Source: Phragmites australis (taxonomy: Eukaryota; Streptophyta; Magnoliopsida; Poales; Poaceae). From it: 64,000 nucleotides of DNA. Location of the stretch: the NCBI RefSeq assembly GCF_958298935.1, contig NC_084937.1, forward strand, positions 20,097,568 through 20,161,567. The letters run 5' to 3'. Both the position numbers and the translations under genes were made by a program. Each line of letters begins with the position of its first letter. The stretch's first letter is position 1. Shown piece after piece: positions 45,251 through 55,645 of the stretch. The notes under the pieces were generated by a model that saw only the letters and a program-made list of their open reading frames with translations, was not told the origin of the DNA and made no database searches.

Positions 45251-47545
45251 TCATGGCCGCAGCGGGCGGAGGTGGACGGGCACGCCGTGCTTGGGGCGGA
45301 GGGTGAGGACATTGACCGGCGCGTGGCGGTAGTCGTCGGAGATGGCGAAGTGGAAGTGCGCGAGCAGCATGGCGAGCACGACCTTGGCCTCGACGAGCGC
45401 GTACGACTGGCCGACGCAGTTGCGCGGGCCCGACGCGAACGGCAGGAACGCCTGGCGCCGCCCGGCCGCGAACCGCTCAGGGCGGAACTCGTGCGCGTCG
45501 GGGCCCCAGATGGACTTGTCGTGGTGGATGGCCAGCACTGGGATCCACACTGACAAGCCGCGAGGCAGGTGGAGGCCGCCGGCGAGCCGGATGTCCTCGA
45601 ACACCATCCGCGGCAGCAGCGTCGCGGGCGGGTACAGACGCAGCGTCTCGTGGATGATCATCTGCAGCTGCACGCACGTACCAAACCAACCAAATCAAGT
45701 CAGCAATGCCGCCGCTAGCTGCAAGTTCTACACGTGCACAAGTCAAGAACGCGCACGTTTCTGCACGCACGTACCACGGTGAGCTTGGAGAGGTGGTCGG
45801 CGGACGGTGGGCCGTCGCCGCAGACGCGGGCGATCTCGGCGCGCGCCCTGTCCTGCCACTCCGGGTGCGTGGCGAGCAGCATGAGCGTCCAGGTGAGCAG
45901 CAGCGCGGACGTCTCGTGCCCCGCGAAGAAGAACGTCTTGCACTCGTCGATCACCAGCTGCGCATCATAGCTGAACTGTACGTCACCCGGCGCCGTCGTC
46001 TCGTCCTTCTTCTTTTCCATCTCGGCCAGCAGCATGGCCAGGAGCCCCCGGCCGTAAGCCGTAGTCGTCCGGCCCTCGTCGGCGATCTCCCGGCTCCGCC
46101 GGATGGACTCCATCAGCACGCCCTCCAGCTCGCCGTTCAGCCGCTTGATCTCCCTCCTGTACTTGCTCGGGAAGTACCTGAACGACACCACGAGTACAAG
46201 CACGTCAACACTAGCGTGCATGTGCCAAAAAAATTGTGGTAGGCGTACGGCAACACGAGTAGAGTACACGATGGAATCAACTCGAAGGCATCAAACAAAC
46301 TGATGCCTCAAGTGAGTGCCGGCCAATGTCCAAAGCTAATAGGACAGCGATGGAATGGCACGCTAGATAATTAGTTGAATAATTGGTTTAATTAAGCATG
46401 ATCACTAGCAAGAGCAGCAAGGATTAGCGTAGCTTAATGCCTTGCTTAATTAGCTTCAGGTCTGCGCATATGCCAACAGGGGCAGGGACAGCGGTAGCGA
46501 CAAGGCCAGGTAAGCGAGTGAGTACGTGCGCGCGTTACGAGACGAGAGGGAGGAGAGCGGCAGGGAGGAGGAGGGGATCATTCACTGGCTGCCGGGGATC
46601 CAGAGGTAGCGGCTGGAGCGTGCGGTAAGGAGCTGCAGGTCCTCGAGGAGGTGGAAGATGCGCTTGCCGGTCTCGTAGCTGGTGTCGAACTCGGTGCGCG
46701 AGATGATGTCCCCGGTGAGCCGGGTCATGTGCGCGCCGATCTCCACCTCGCGCTGCCGCCCGCCGCCGGGAGACGTCGCCTCCCGGAGAGCACGGATCGT
46801 CTGCTTCGTGCACTCCACCATGTGCCCCACGCGCTCCTGCGACACGCCGGCGCGGTCAGCAACCCGACCGGAAGAATGTATGCCAATGGCGATTGAACGC
46901 GCGCATGGCGTTCGACGAGGACGCGGTACGCACCTTGAGCTTGTCGGCCATGAACGCCGGCGCGACGACGTGGCGCTGGTGCGACCAGCTGGCGCCGTTG
47001 GCCATGAGCAGGCCGCCGCCGATGAAGTGCCTGGTCCCCTGCCGCTGCAGCCACGACTTGCCGGTGGCGTGCGCCGCGTACTTGGACGACAGGAACTCCT
47101 TGATCATCGCCGTGTCCGTGAGGCACATCCGCGGCTCGCTCCCGTACCAGTACATGAACAGCTTCCCTGAAACGCACGCGTCAAAGAGAGTTCCACAATC
47201 AGCACGTGGCAAGCGCAATGCGGCGGCCGGGGCGGCCGCGCTGGGTGTCGCGCTGGGCGCCTCACCGTATGTTTTGGACCAGAGCACGTAGTGCGGCATG
47301 AGGCGGCCGACGATGTCGTGGCTCAACGACGGCATGTCGTCGGCGGTGGCCTGCGCCACGAGAGCCGACACGTCGCGGAGGTTGCCGATGAGAGGGCGCG
47401 GCGGGGGGCCGTGCACGCCCTGCCGGGCCATGATCCGACGGATTCTCATTGGCGCCAGGAAGTAGCAGGACAGGGTGACCCAGACGGCCCTTAGGAGCAA
47501 CACAAGGAGAGGCGAGGCGGTCACCATGAGGGTCACGAACGCCAT
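45251..47545 (-). CDS. CYP735A: Cytochrome P450 CYP735A-type, cytokinin trans-hydroxylase
   Basis: Five exons on the minus strand: 47545-47266, 47166-46934, 46836-46586, 46177-45775 and 45667-45251. They join in frame to 527 residues ending at the stop at 45253-45251, and all four introns are GT-AG. Residues: a hydrophobic N-terminal ER anchor (about 5-30); the proline-rich hinge HGPPPRPLIGN; C-helix region NGASWSHQRHVVAPAF; I-helix AGHET (340-344) for oxygen activation; K-helix ETLR (396-399); PERF (452-455); and heme loop FASGPRNCVG with Cys473 as iron ligand. The N-terminal half (NLRDVSALVAQATADDM, SLSHDIVGRLMPHY) is characteristic of CYP735A. These enzymes hydroxylate the isopentenyl side chain of cytokinin nucleotides to give trans-zeatin forms at the ER. 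Every hallmark residue is present. CYP734A (brassinosteroid catabolism) is a less likely relative. Confidence 0.9.
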
Positions 47546-47637
47546 TGAAGAAGGAGAGAGATAAAGATTTGGGGTTCTTGATTTACTTCCAGCTAGCTGC
47601 AGCCTGCAATGCAGGTTTTCTCTCTGGTTCTTGGCTA

Positions 47638-47645
47638 TATTTATA
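47638..47645 (-). promoter_or_regulatory. TATA box of the CYP735A gene
   Basis: TATAAATA on the minus strand, about 93 bp before the ATG at 47545. Transcription would start about 30 bp downstream, giving a 5' leader of roughly 60 bases. Between box and ATG lie tctctctcc-type pyrimidine runs usual in plant leaders. Confidence 0.65.
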
Positions 47646-47659
47646 CACGATCTCCATCG

Positions 47660-49528
47660 GCAGATTTAATATATGCATCGACTAAGGACTCACTGTATTC
47701 CTATTTTTGGTAGCTTTAATCAGATTTTGGCAAACGTTTGATTTCCTGCCAATTTTTTGGCGAATTCTTTTCCACTTCGCTCTGTTTTTTTCCCGATATT
47801 TGTTCAAATGTACGTTGCCTTGGTTACCGAATTTTGGCACGATAATTTTTGGCAAGATTTAGTGAGGTAAATTTATCATCAAACCAAACAGCCCCTAATA
47901 ACTTAACCTCATCCATAGCATTAGAGCAACGTTAGAGAGTGAAAATATTACACTAACTACACTCTTCGTTTTCTCATTGGACAAACATTACATAACTCGC
48001 TTCCAAAAAAAGATTTTTTTTTATTTTTTTTTTGGTGAAACGCAGCGAGTAATCTCGCGCAAATCTATATTAAACCTTTTCGGTTTGGGTTCCCTCCTGT
48101 GGTTTTGTGGCAAATGAACGATGTCAGAAGGTCTTGTTTTTTACTGATAAGGTCATATATGTCAGAGGGAAAAAAGAAAATTAATTGGTGTGGAGTGAAT
48201 TTGGGGCATGAACTGAATTGCCAAGGTTAACACTATGGTACATTGGTGCTCATTAATTTAGTAACAACTGATGTGGTCACTGTATCTCTCCACTAGGAAA
48301 AAGTAGTAGCGTATCACTCTTATAGAAGCCACTTATCTATTGCTTGATATAAAGATTTCTTAACTGGCAACATTCATTTGGGCCATGGCGAATTTATTTC
48401 AAGATTTGTGGAGATCAGGTGCAAAGATTCTACAGAATTCTTTTTTCATTATAAGGCGATACACACACGCACACAAATATATTCACACACCACACTCATG
48501 CACAACGAGTACACCTCTATCACATGCCTACAAAATGTTGAGAAATACAGGAATTTTAATGTTCCTAGGTTCCTTTTTGGCCAGTTTTGCTGGCTTGTTT
48601 GCCTCTGTTCGGCCCAAGCCCATGCGGCGGTGATCATATTGAGGCATCAGCTCGGCTAGACCAGCAAGGCTGAAAAATGAGAAGAGAGAGAGAGAGGGGC
48701 TGGCGACGGTCCTTGTGCAGCGGCGACGGCGCAACCTTCGGGGGTCATGGGGTGTTAGAGGGTGAGGTCGTAGCTATTAGAGGGCCGGCTCCTTCTCCCG
48801 GGTGAGCACAAAAAAAAAGGAAAACCTCTCTCTGGGTGGCGCACAGAAACACCCCTTCCTCTCTGATTCCTCACTATCCTCTTGGTTTGGTTGCCATTTT
48901 TGGCTAAGTCAAGGGTAACTTGATTTTGGTCTCTGGTGCTTCGGCGCTTGATGTGTTTTGGAGGTTCTCATGTGTTGGGGTTCATCGGAGTTGTGAACGC
49001 CGAGGTTTGCCCACACATGCTAACACGGTGCGATGAAGCTCTGTATCTCCGTCTTCCTCGCCGACGGCAATGACGACGAATAGGATTTCTGTGATAGCAG
49101 CTGGAGAGCCATGCCTTGCCTCGATTATTGACTCATTTGAGTGCATAACACTGTGAGTATTTCGGTTTCACTCCTCTCTCCCTTTCTCTATTCTGAGCAG
49201 TATGGTTACATGTGTGGTGATGTTTGATGATGAGTACAATGTCTGAGATTGTGCATGTTGTCTAAGTACAATAGTGTGAACCTGTGATTTTTCTAGTTGT
49301 TTGTTAAATATGGTAGCCCCTGGAGGTTGTGTTGGTGGTTCTCCCTAATAAGTTCTTGTACACCGCTGCACATCTCTTGTTGACACTTCAGTGGGCTCCT
49401 TGCTACTTGTTAGTTAGATCCATGATATAAGTGTTGTTGTGGTCGAGAGAGTTCTTGCCATTTTGATTCAAGATATTGCAGCTGATTTAGCCTCTAGCTA
49501 TTGTTAGTACTTGTTTTGTACCCTTTTG
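47660..49528. other. Upstream region of CYP735A and unassigned sequence
   Basis: 47660-48350 is AT-rich promoter-distal sequence. 48680-49110 is more GC-rich and begins with a (GA)n run at about 48681. It resembles a transcribed leader or LINE/retrotransposon flank, but no protein family was recognised. Confidence 0.4.
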
Positions 49529-49909
49529 TTTAGATTTTGTGCTCTCTCTCACTCAGAACAATACATTGTCCATGATGATGCTTTAAAACTTAACGGTTCT
49601 GTTCAAGTTCTAATTACTAGCTGAGAACTTAGAAAATTTGCTCAGTTAATGATGTATTCGATAGGACAATTAGGGAGTAGGATTGTGACAATCCTAGGAC
49701 CAATTGTTATATCTTTTATGAGAGCACATTTATATAAGAAATGTACATGTTGTTCAATTCATTTTTGATACATGATGAATGATCTCTTTGCTTTTGATCT
49801 ATCAACTCATTCGTGCAAGATCATGTTTATCAATCATGTTCTATTATGTTGTTTTAATTATATATGTGAGATTGTATTAATGCTCATATTATGGCACTAC
49901 AACCAACAC
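49529..49909 (+). repeat. Direct repeat, copy 1, flanking a deleted copia element (LTR-like)
   Basis: Matches 51689-52055 collinearly from gattttgtgctctctctcac to gcactacaaccaacac. It has one ~16-bp insertion (near 49557) and scattered substitutions. The two copies bracket the gag/integrase relic, as LTRs would, but clear TG...CA termini and a primer-binding site after copy 1 are not evident. Confidence 0.8.
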
Positions 49910-49912
49910 TTC

Positions 49913-51073
49913 AGAAATCCTATTGCTTCTGAGATAACTAGTTCTAGCTCATCTGCCCTACCACCGTCATCCTCGGACGTGATTAAGCTTGAAAGCTTTG
50001 ATGGGAACGACTTTAAGTGCTGGTAGGCTCGGACGAGGCTATGGTTGATGGATCTCAGATTATTCTAGGTTCTTACCAAAGAGCTGCTCGTCCCTCCGAG
50101 GGAAGTCGTGCAAGACGAGGTCGAAAGAACGTGTCTCAATGCATTAATAGCCCGTTAGGAGAAGGCTAATGCCTCAACCCTAGCATGCCTCTTGGCTGTC
50201 CTATTGAACGGGCTCTTTGACATCTATGTGGGGTTCGGGGAAGCACGAAAGGTATGGTCAGAGCTGAATAACAAGTATGCTGAAAGCGATAATGAAAATG
50301 AGTCCTTTATGGTGGCACGTTACCTGAATTTTTGTATGGGAGATGACAGATCAGTCACGGAACATATTCTTGAGTTACAATTGATCGTGCGAGACTTAGA
50401 CCAACATGGTTATGTCCTCCCTGAGAGTTTTTAGGTTAATGCCATACTGGCCAAGCTGCCTACTTCTTGGCATGACTTTGTCACTGCACGTCAACACTTA
50501 AAGCAGAGATTGACTCTTAATGAGCTCATTTCTGCTATAAATGTCGAGGATAAGTCTAAGGCAGACTATAGTGGGGTAAAGGCATCCGCTCAAGCTAACC
50601 TTGTTGAGCACAAGAACCATCTTGAGAGGAATGTGAAGAAAGAGAAGACCAAGTCTGAATCTTCAAGACCGAAGGCTAATGTTATGAAGAAAAAGAAGAA
50701 GCACGAGATTGTCTACTATGTCTGCCATGGGTTGAACCACAAGGCCAACAAATGTCGTGATCGTAAGGCCAAGGGATCAATGTCACCATACTCACCACAC
50801 GACAACAAAGTGCCCGAAAGAAAGAACCGAACGATTTGTGACTTGGTCAACACCTTGTTACAAAATTCTCGTATGACTAACTCATAGTGGGGTGAGATTG
50901 TTCTCACAGTTAACTATGTTCTGAACAGGATCGCTCCTTGAAAACGTGAGGTAACCCCTTATGAAGGATGGAAGGGGAGGAAACCAAATATGTCCTTTCT
51001 TTGGATCTAGGCCTGTTTTGCCAAAGTTCATATCCCCTAGCTGAAGAAAAGGAAATTAGGACCAAAGACTGTC
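49913..51073 (+). pseudogene. Copia-type gag joined in frame to an integrase fragment
   Basis: One reading frame runs through with TAG stops at 50024, 50066, 50156 and 50432. The gag part reads LESFDGNDFKCW, then LNGLFDIYVGFGEARKVWSELNNKY, SVTEHILELQLIVRDL, and LAKLPTSWHDFVTARQ. A zinc knuckle follows, VCHGLNHKANKC, with its first Cys changed (YYVC). Directly after it, at about 50810, the frame continues as PERKNRTICDLVNTLL, WGEIVLTVNYVLNRI, TPYEGWKGRKPN, and KKRKLGPKTV, the end of a copia integrase core. Protease and the first part of integrase are therefore deleted without shifting the frame. RT and RNase H are absent because another LTR begins at 51074. Confidence 0.85.
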
Positions 51074-51354
51074 TGTTGGGGGAAAGGTCCAGGCCCACAT
51101 AGTAGCCCATGTAATTAAGCAGCCCACATGAAAGCTCAAGGGTCTATTTGTAATATTTGTACCCCACCAAGGGTTGGAGAGAAAGTTTCACCTCTCCCTC
51201 TCACCTATATACAGGACCCAAGGGGTCAAGTGGAGGGGCGGATTCCTCCCAGTCTTCACGCGCTCTCTTCTCTCTCTTTACCCGAATTAGACCCCTTCGG
51301 CACTGTTCATCGCTACAGTACCCTTCGGAACTGTAGCTAGAAATAGTTTCAACA
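51074..51354 (+). mobile_element. LTR of a second retrotransposon, truncated after its leader
   Basis: Starts TGTTGGGGGAAAGGTCC and ends AGTTTCAACA, that is TGTTG...CAACA termini over 281 bp. It is followed at once by a primer-binding site. It sits exactly at the break in the copia integrase. No second LTR copy was found downstream, so the 3' part is lost. Confidence 0.75.
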
Positions 51355-51356
51355 GT

Positions 51357-51374
51357 TGGCGCCGTCCGTGGGGA
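51357..51374 (+). promoter_or_regulatory. Retrotransposon primer-binding site
   Basis: TGGCGCCGTCCGTGGGGA lies 2 bp after the LTR. Its first 9 bases are complementary to the 3' end of plant tRNA-Asp (ending ACGGCGCCA), as in many grass gypsy elements. Confidence 0.7.
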
Positions 51375-51404
51375 TTCAGTTCTAAAGAGTGAGAAGACCT
51401 TCGG

Positions 51405-51620
51405 ATCAGAGCAAACCTTCGTCAAAAGAGACACCCTTCGTCAAAAGAGGCACCCTTCGTCAAGGGACACCCTTCGTTAAAAGGGACACCCTTCGTACAA
51501 AAGGAACCCTCCGTCAGGCCTTCATCGAAGAGCAACCCTTCGCCAAGCCTTCGTCAAAAAACAACCCTTAGTCAAGCCTTCATTGGGGAGCAACCCTTCG
51601 TCGGGCCTTGTTTTGAAATA
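51405..51620 (+). repeat. Degenerate ~20-bp tandem repeats in the retrotransposon leader
   Basis: About ten copies of cccttcgtcaaaagrgacac and its variants follow the primer-binding site. They give short spurious frames. Confidence 0.8.
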
Positions 51621-51688
51621 AGCAGGCCTTCGTATCGGAAAGCAAAGTCAATGCTACAGTTGTTCCTTTTCTTTTGCATCCTTCTTTT

Positions 51689-52055
51689 TAGATTTTGTGC
51701 TCTCTCTCACTCAGCACAGATGATGCTTTAAAACTTAAGGGTTCTGCCCAGGTTCTAATTACTAACTGAGAACTTAGAAAACTTGCCTAGTCAATGATGT
51801 ATTTGATAGGAAAATTAGGGAGCAGAACTGTGACAGTCCTAGGGCCAATTGTTATACCTTTTTCTGAGAGCACATTTATATAAAAATTGTACATGATGTT
51901 CAGTTCATTTTCGATACATGATGAATGATCTCTTTGCTTTTGATCTGTTGGCTCATTCGTGCAAGATCATGTTTATCAATCATGTCCTGTTATGCTGTTT
52001 TAATTATATATGTGGGATTGTATTAATGCTCATATTGTGGCACTACAACCAACAC
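51689..52055 (+). repeat. Direct repeat, copy 2, flanking the deleted copia element
   Basis: Second copy of the 49529-49909 sequence, ending gcactacaaccaacac at 52055, where copy 1 is followed by the gag relic. Confidence 0.8.
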
Positions 52056-52067
52056 AAAATTCACCGC

Positions 52068-52160
52068 TAAAAGCAACCAAGTATGTGTAAATTGTGGGTA
52101 TCAGGATCTGAACCATGGTGGATGAAGTCGTACTCTCACAACTCTACCATCCCACCAACG
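52068..52160 (-). mobile_element. Possible tRNA-derived SINE
   Basis: Minus-strand reading gives GGGATGGTAGAGTTGTGAGAG (A-box-like) and, about 30 bases on, GGTTCAGATCC (B-box-like), the spacing of a tRNA-related SINE head. There is no clean cloverleaf, tail or target duplication. Confidence 0.35.
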
Positions 52161-52164
52161 AGTG

Positions 52165-53060
52165 ATTCGTCAAAGATTCTACAGAGTTCACATGCTACAA
52201 AATTGCGTATTACTACACTACCACTTTACACATAGAAAATATTTGCGTACATGGACTGAGTTTAATATATCACATGATGCAATTTAGATAACCACTCTAT
52301 AGTTGAGTGTTATTCAATTGTGAAAAATTAGTCATTTTGTGCACATTGCCTCCTATATTACAAAACAGACAACTATATGGTACATGGACAAAGAGACCTC
52401 CATGGACAAGTTCCAAAACTAGAGCACTAAGGACGGAAGCATAACCTGCAATGGCACCAAATGTTCTAATTGTAATGTTGCCCCTGTGTCGCTCTGGAGG
52501 GGTGGCTCAGGTGGCAGCGAAGACCTAGCACCACCGTCCCCCTCCAACCTCTCCTCCCGCCTCGCCACCACCCAAGCGCACCGCAGGAAGTCCGCACGAC
52601 CGCAAGGATGGCGGCGACGAGGTTTTACCTTAGCGGTTCGCCTCCCTCCGGTGCAAAGGTAGATGCGATGCGGACGTTGGATCCACAGTGCAGACGTAGC
52701 ATGGGCACCGGATCCACGGCGCAGACGCAACGCGATAGCCGGATCCATGCCCTCGGTGGCTTGGAGTGGAGGCTCATCGGCGCGTCGGTGTTGCTACGTC
52801 GTGAGTTGTGATGTAGCTTGGCAACGATGACATGCGACAAACTCCTTCTCGCGTGTGTCTAGATGGTTGTTGTGTCTAAGTGTGTGGTGGTGAGTCGTCT
52901 TAGACTGTCGACCCGGCCGCTTTCTGTCATCGTCAAGGTTTTATCGGTTTTTCCTTCTAATAAATCGTGCGGTTGTATAGTTTTCGAACCCGGTTTACCT
53001 TATAATCTGAGTCAACTCCATTCTTCTTGAGTGAATTGTAGGAAGTGTCTGCCCTTTTCG
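52165..53060. other. Unassigned sequence with GC-rich core
   Basis: 52480-52830 is GC-rich and opens overlapping frames on both strands. 52920-52990 (tcggtttttccttctaataaat) resembles a retroelement 3' end. No protein domain recognised. Confidence 0.35.
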
Positions 53061-53714
53061 AAGATTCTTCCGAAAAAAATGTTCAGACAGCATCGTTGTA
53101 GGGTTAATTTAGAGTATCATCACGTATAGCATGTTTAGACCGGTCAATTCCTTAAACAATATCGTTCGGAGTGGCTTTATTCTGTATTCCCTCACATGCA
53201 CTTTCACCATAGATGATTCTGAGAAAAAGGTTTCTGATAAGAAATATTTATTATTGCAGCAAACAAAACAAAAAGCAAGAAGGAACATGAAATGGGGACA
53301 GAGGGGAGAGCAATTTTGTTTCCCAGCAAGCCTAGTTCTCTGCACCTTGTGCAACTTGGAGAAATAAAATCCATATGCTGCTAGCTTTGGATAAGAATAA
53401 AAAAGCCCTAACCGCTCATAAACCAATTGATTAGTGAATCTCTAACATATATGTCAAAACTTGCAGAAACAGCGTGAATGAGCTGTAGCCGATTGACGCG
53501 AGTCCTTTTCTTTTTCTAACTAGCAATCGAAGCAAGTCGGTCTACCGGCAACTGCTAGTTACAGTTTTTTTTTTCTTCGAAAGACCCGGAACAGGCTTAT
53601 AAATGTTCAGATAATTGCTAGTTGCAGTTTAATTCGTTTAAGATTAGGGGATCTTACTTGCATATGCATAGATGGAATGGTCAGGAGAACGAGCGTGGTA
53701 TGGTACTTCATGTT

Positions 53715-53845
53715 GAGTCATCTGAACATTTGTGAATTTAGGACGGTGAGTAGTACGCAATCTGAACATTTATGAATTCAGGAGGGTGGGTGGTGCTTCT
53801 TATTCAATCATCTGGACGTTTCTGAATTCAGGGGGATGAGTGGAT
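53715..53845. repeat. Degenerate tandem repeat, three units
   Basis: catctgaacatttgtgaatt and two further variants, each followed by an agg-gggtgagtggt-like block, with uneven spacing. Confidence 0.6.
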
Positions 53846-55514
53846 GTAAGTAGTATAAGAAGAAGAAATGATGCTTTGTTTTTATCTGAATTTTGTTATA
53901 GGATATCATACTAGAACATCATGAACGGCAGATGTGGGATCATTGTCATGAAGCTTTTGCCACAATTACTGGAACACAGGACTTTCCATTCTTGGGTTTG
54001 CATGAGTTGCAGCATCCAGCAAAAACATGGATCAGAGCTCTCGGCTTTACAAATCTGCAATTCTGCTTGGTCTGCACCTGAAAGTCTATGGATGAGGCTT
54101 CAGAGACAGACGGCAAGGTCAGCTGGATGATTAACTTATCTCTCAACTCTAAACATTACGGTCTGAATCTCAATAACATGAAATTATTGCATCCATCAGT
54201 AATCTGCGACCGCGAGTAATTCTAATCATCTAAGAGCTTAAACTACTAAGGAGCGGACAATCATATTCAGTCTGCAACAGTCATAGCCGAAGTCGTCAGA
54301 CATGGGCGTTTACTGCTTGGTAAGACGCATTTCTTCAGAAAGTAACAGCTCGATAGCTCTCTCCCGTTGTTAATTTACATGGCTCAGAATTGTTCTACAC
54401 GAAATGAAGCTCACAACCCCTGTTTTTACAGGACCGTACACATGTATAGCATACCACTGACGGGCGACGGCAGAGTAGAATTTAGCATCTTTCGCAGAAA
54501 GTCAAAATTCTCACACAAATGCGCAACAGCAAAAAAGATTCAGAGCATCGCTTTCAACAATTCGAATTCGACGTCAGATTACAGGAGCCATCCACGCGAT
54601 TGTTCAAAGATGTTGGTATTTTTGCTGTGTGAAGATATGTTTCAGTAATTCAGCAATATGTTATTATATTTTTTACTATATAAATATAAGTTGGTTCTCA
54701 CATCACATATTCCCATACTATTCTCTCATCTAATAAAAACTACTAAAATTCGAATAATTCATCCACTTTTATCATGCACTCTCATCCTACAATCTCTCCA
54801 CCTCGTTACTGGCTACAGATATATGACTAATTTTATTAATAAAAATAAATAGAGAAATTACGATATCGTTACTGACGTATTCATTCGGCGGTACTCCCAT
54901 AACGCATTAATATTTTTATACTTAAGTTTATGCTTGATATTACCGTGTTTAATATTTATATTTTTATTTCAATACATATACACTTAGCTAGTAATTGTTT
55001 AAAAAAGATTCTCCACCACGGTGAACCTCAAGAGCTAGAAATTACCGGTAGAAAAAAAATCCACCGTTAGTTATGGTGGGCCTACATTACGACGGTCAAG
55101 ATGCATTAGAAGATAAGACTAGATTGGAATCCTGTTTCTATACCTGGCTCTTGAGGGCCAGGAGCCTGAGAGGGGGTGGCCACTTGGTCACGTAAATCCC
55201 TCATGTATTTTTTTCTATTTCTATTTAAATGAATTGAGAGCACTAGGTATAAATTAATTAACTTAAGGTACCGATACATTACTTTTCTCAAATTAAACAA
55301 TTTTTTAGAAAACTAGTATTGTTTGTTTAATTAAAGAGGGCCAGTGAATACCTTTAAATTAATTAATTTGCACTCCTAGGCAGCACTCATGCTATTTGCA
55401 TCAAAAAAGAAAGATCATTTTCCTACTGATTGATTTGTTGATCACGCAAAAGGAAAGAGAAGGATCGCTCTTTTGTACAAGAGTCTCTGTACGTGAGTAC
55501 GACTGCAGCCTGCA

Positions 55515-55645
55515 CTCTAGGAATTTTGTCACTTTATCTTTTGCTTAAAATTTTGATTTTATGTTTTTCAACTCTAGGAATTTTGCCACTTTATTTCCTT
55601 TTTCCTAGAATTTTGATTTTAAGTTTTTCATGTCCTAGGAACTTC
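55515..55645. repeat. ~57-61 bp tandem repeat
   Basis: ctctaggaattttgYcactttat and attttgattttaWgtttttca recur in order. Confidence 0.7.

Noticed and set aside
45155..47494. Several long plus-strand frames across the P450 gene
   Set aside because: Shadows of GC-rich P450 exons; the minus-strand exons carry all P450 motifs.
48421..52185. 15-bp direct repeat caaagattctacaga at 48423 and 52169 as a possible target duplication of the whole copia region
   Set aside because: Matches of this length are expected by chance in 64 kb, and the flanked segment has no element ends at those points.
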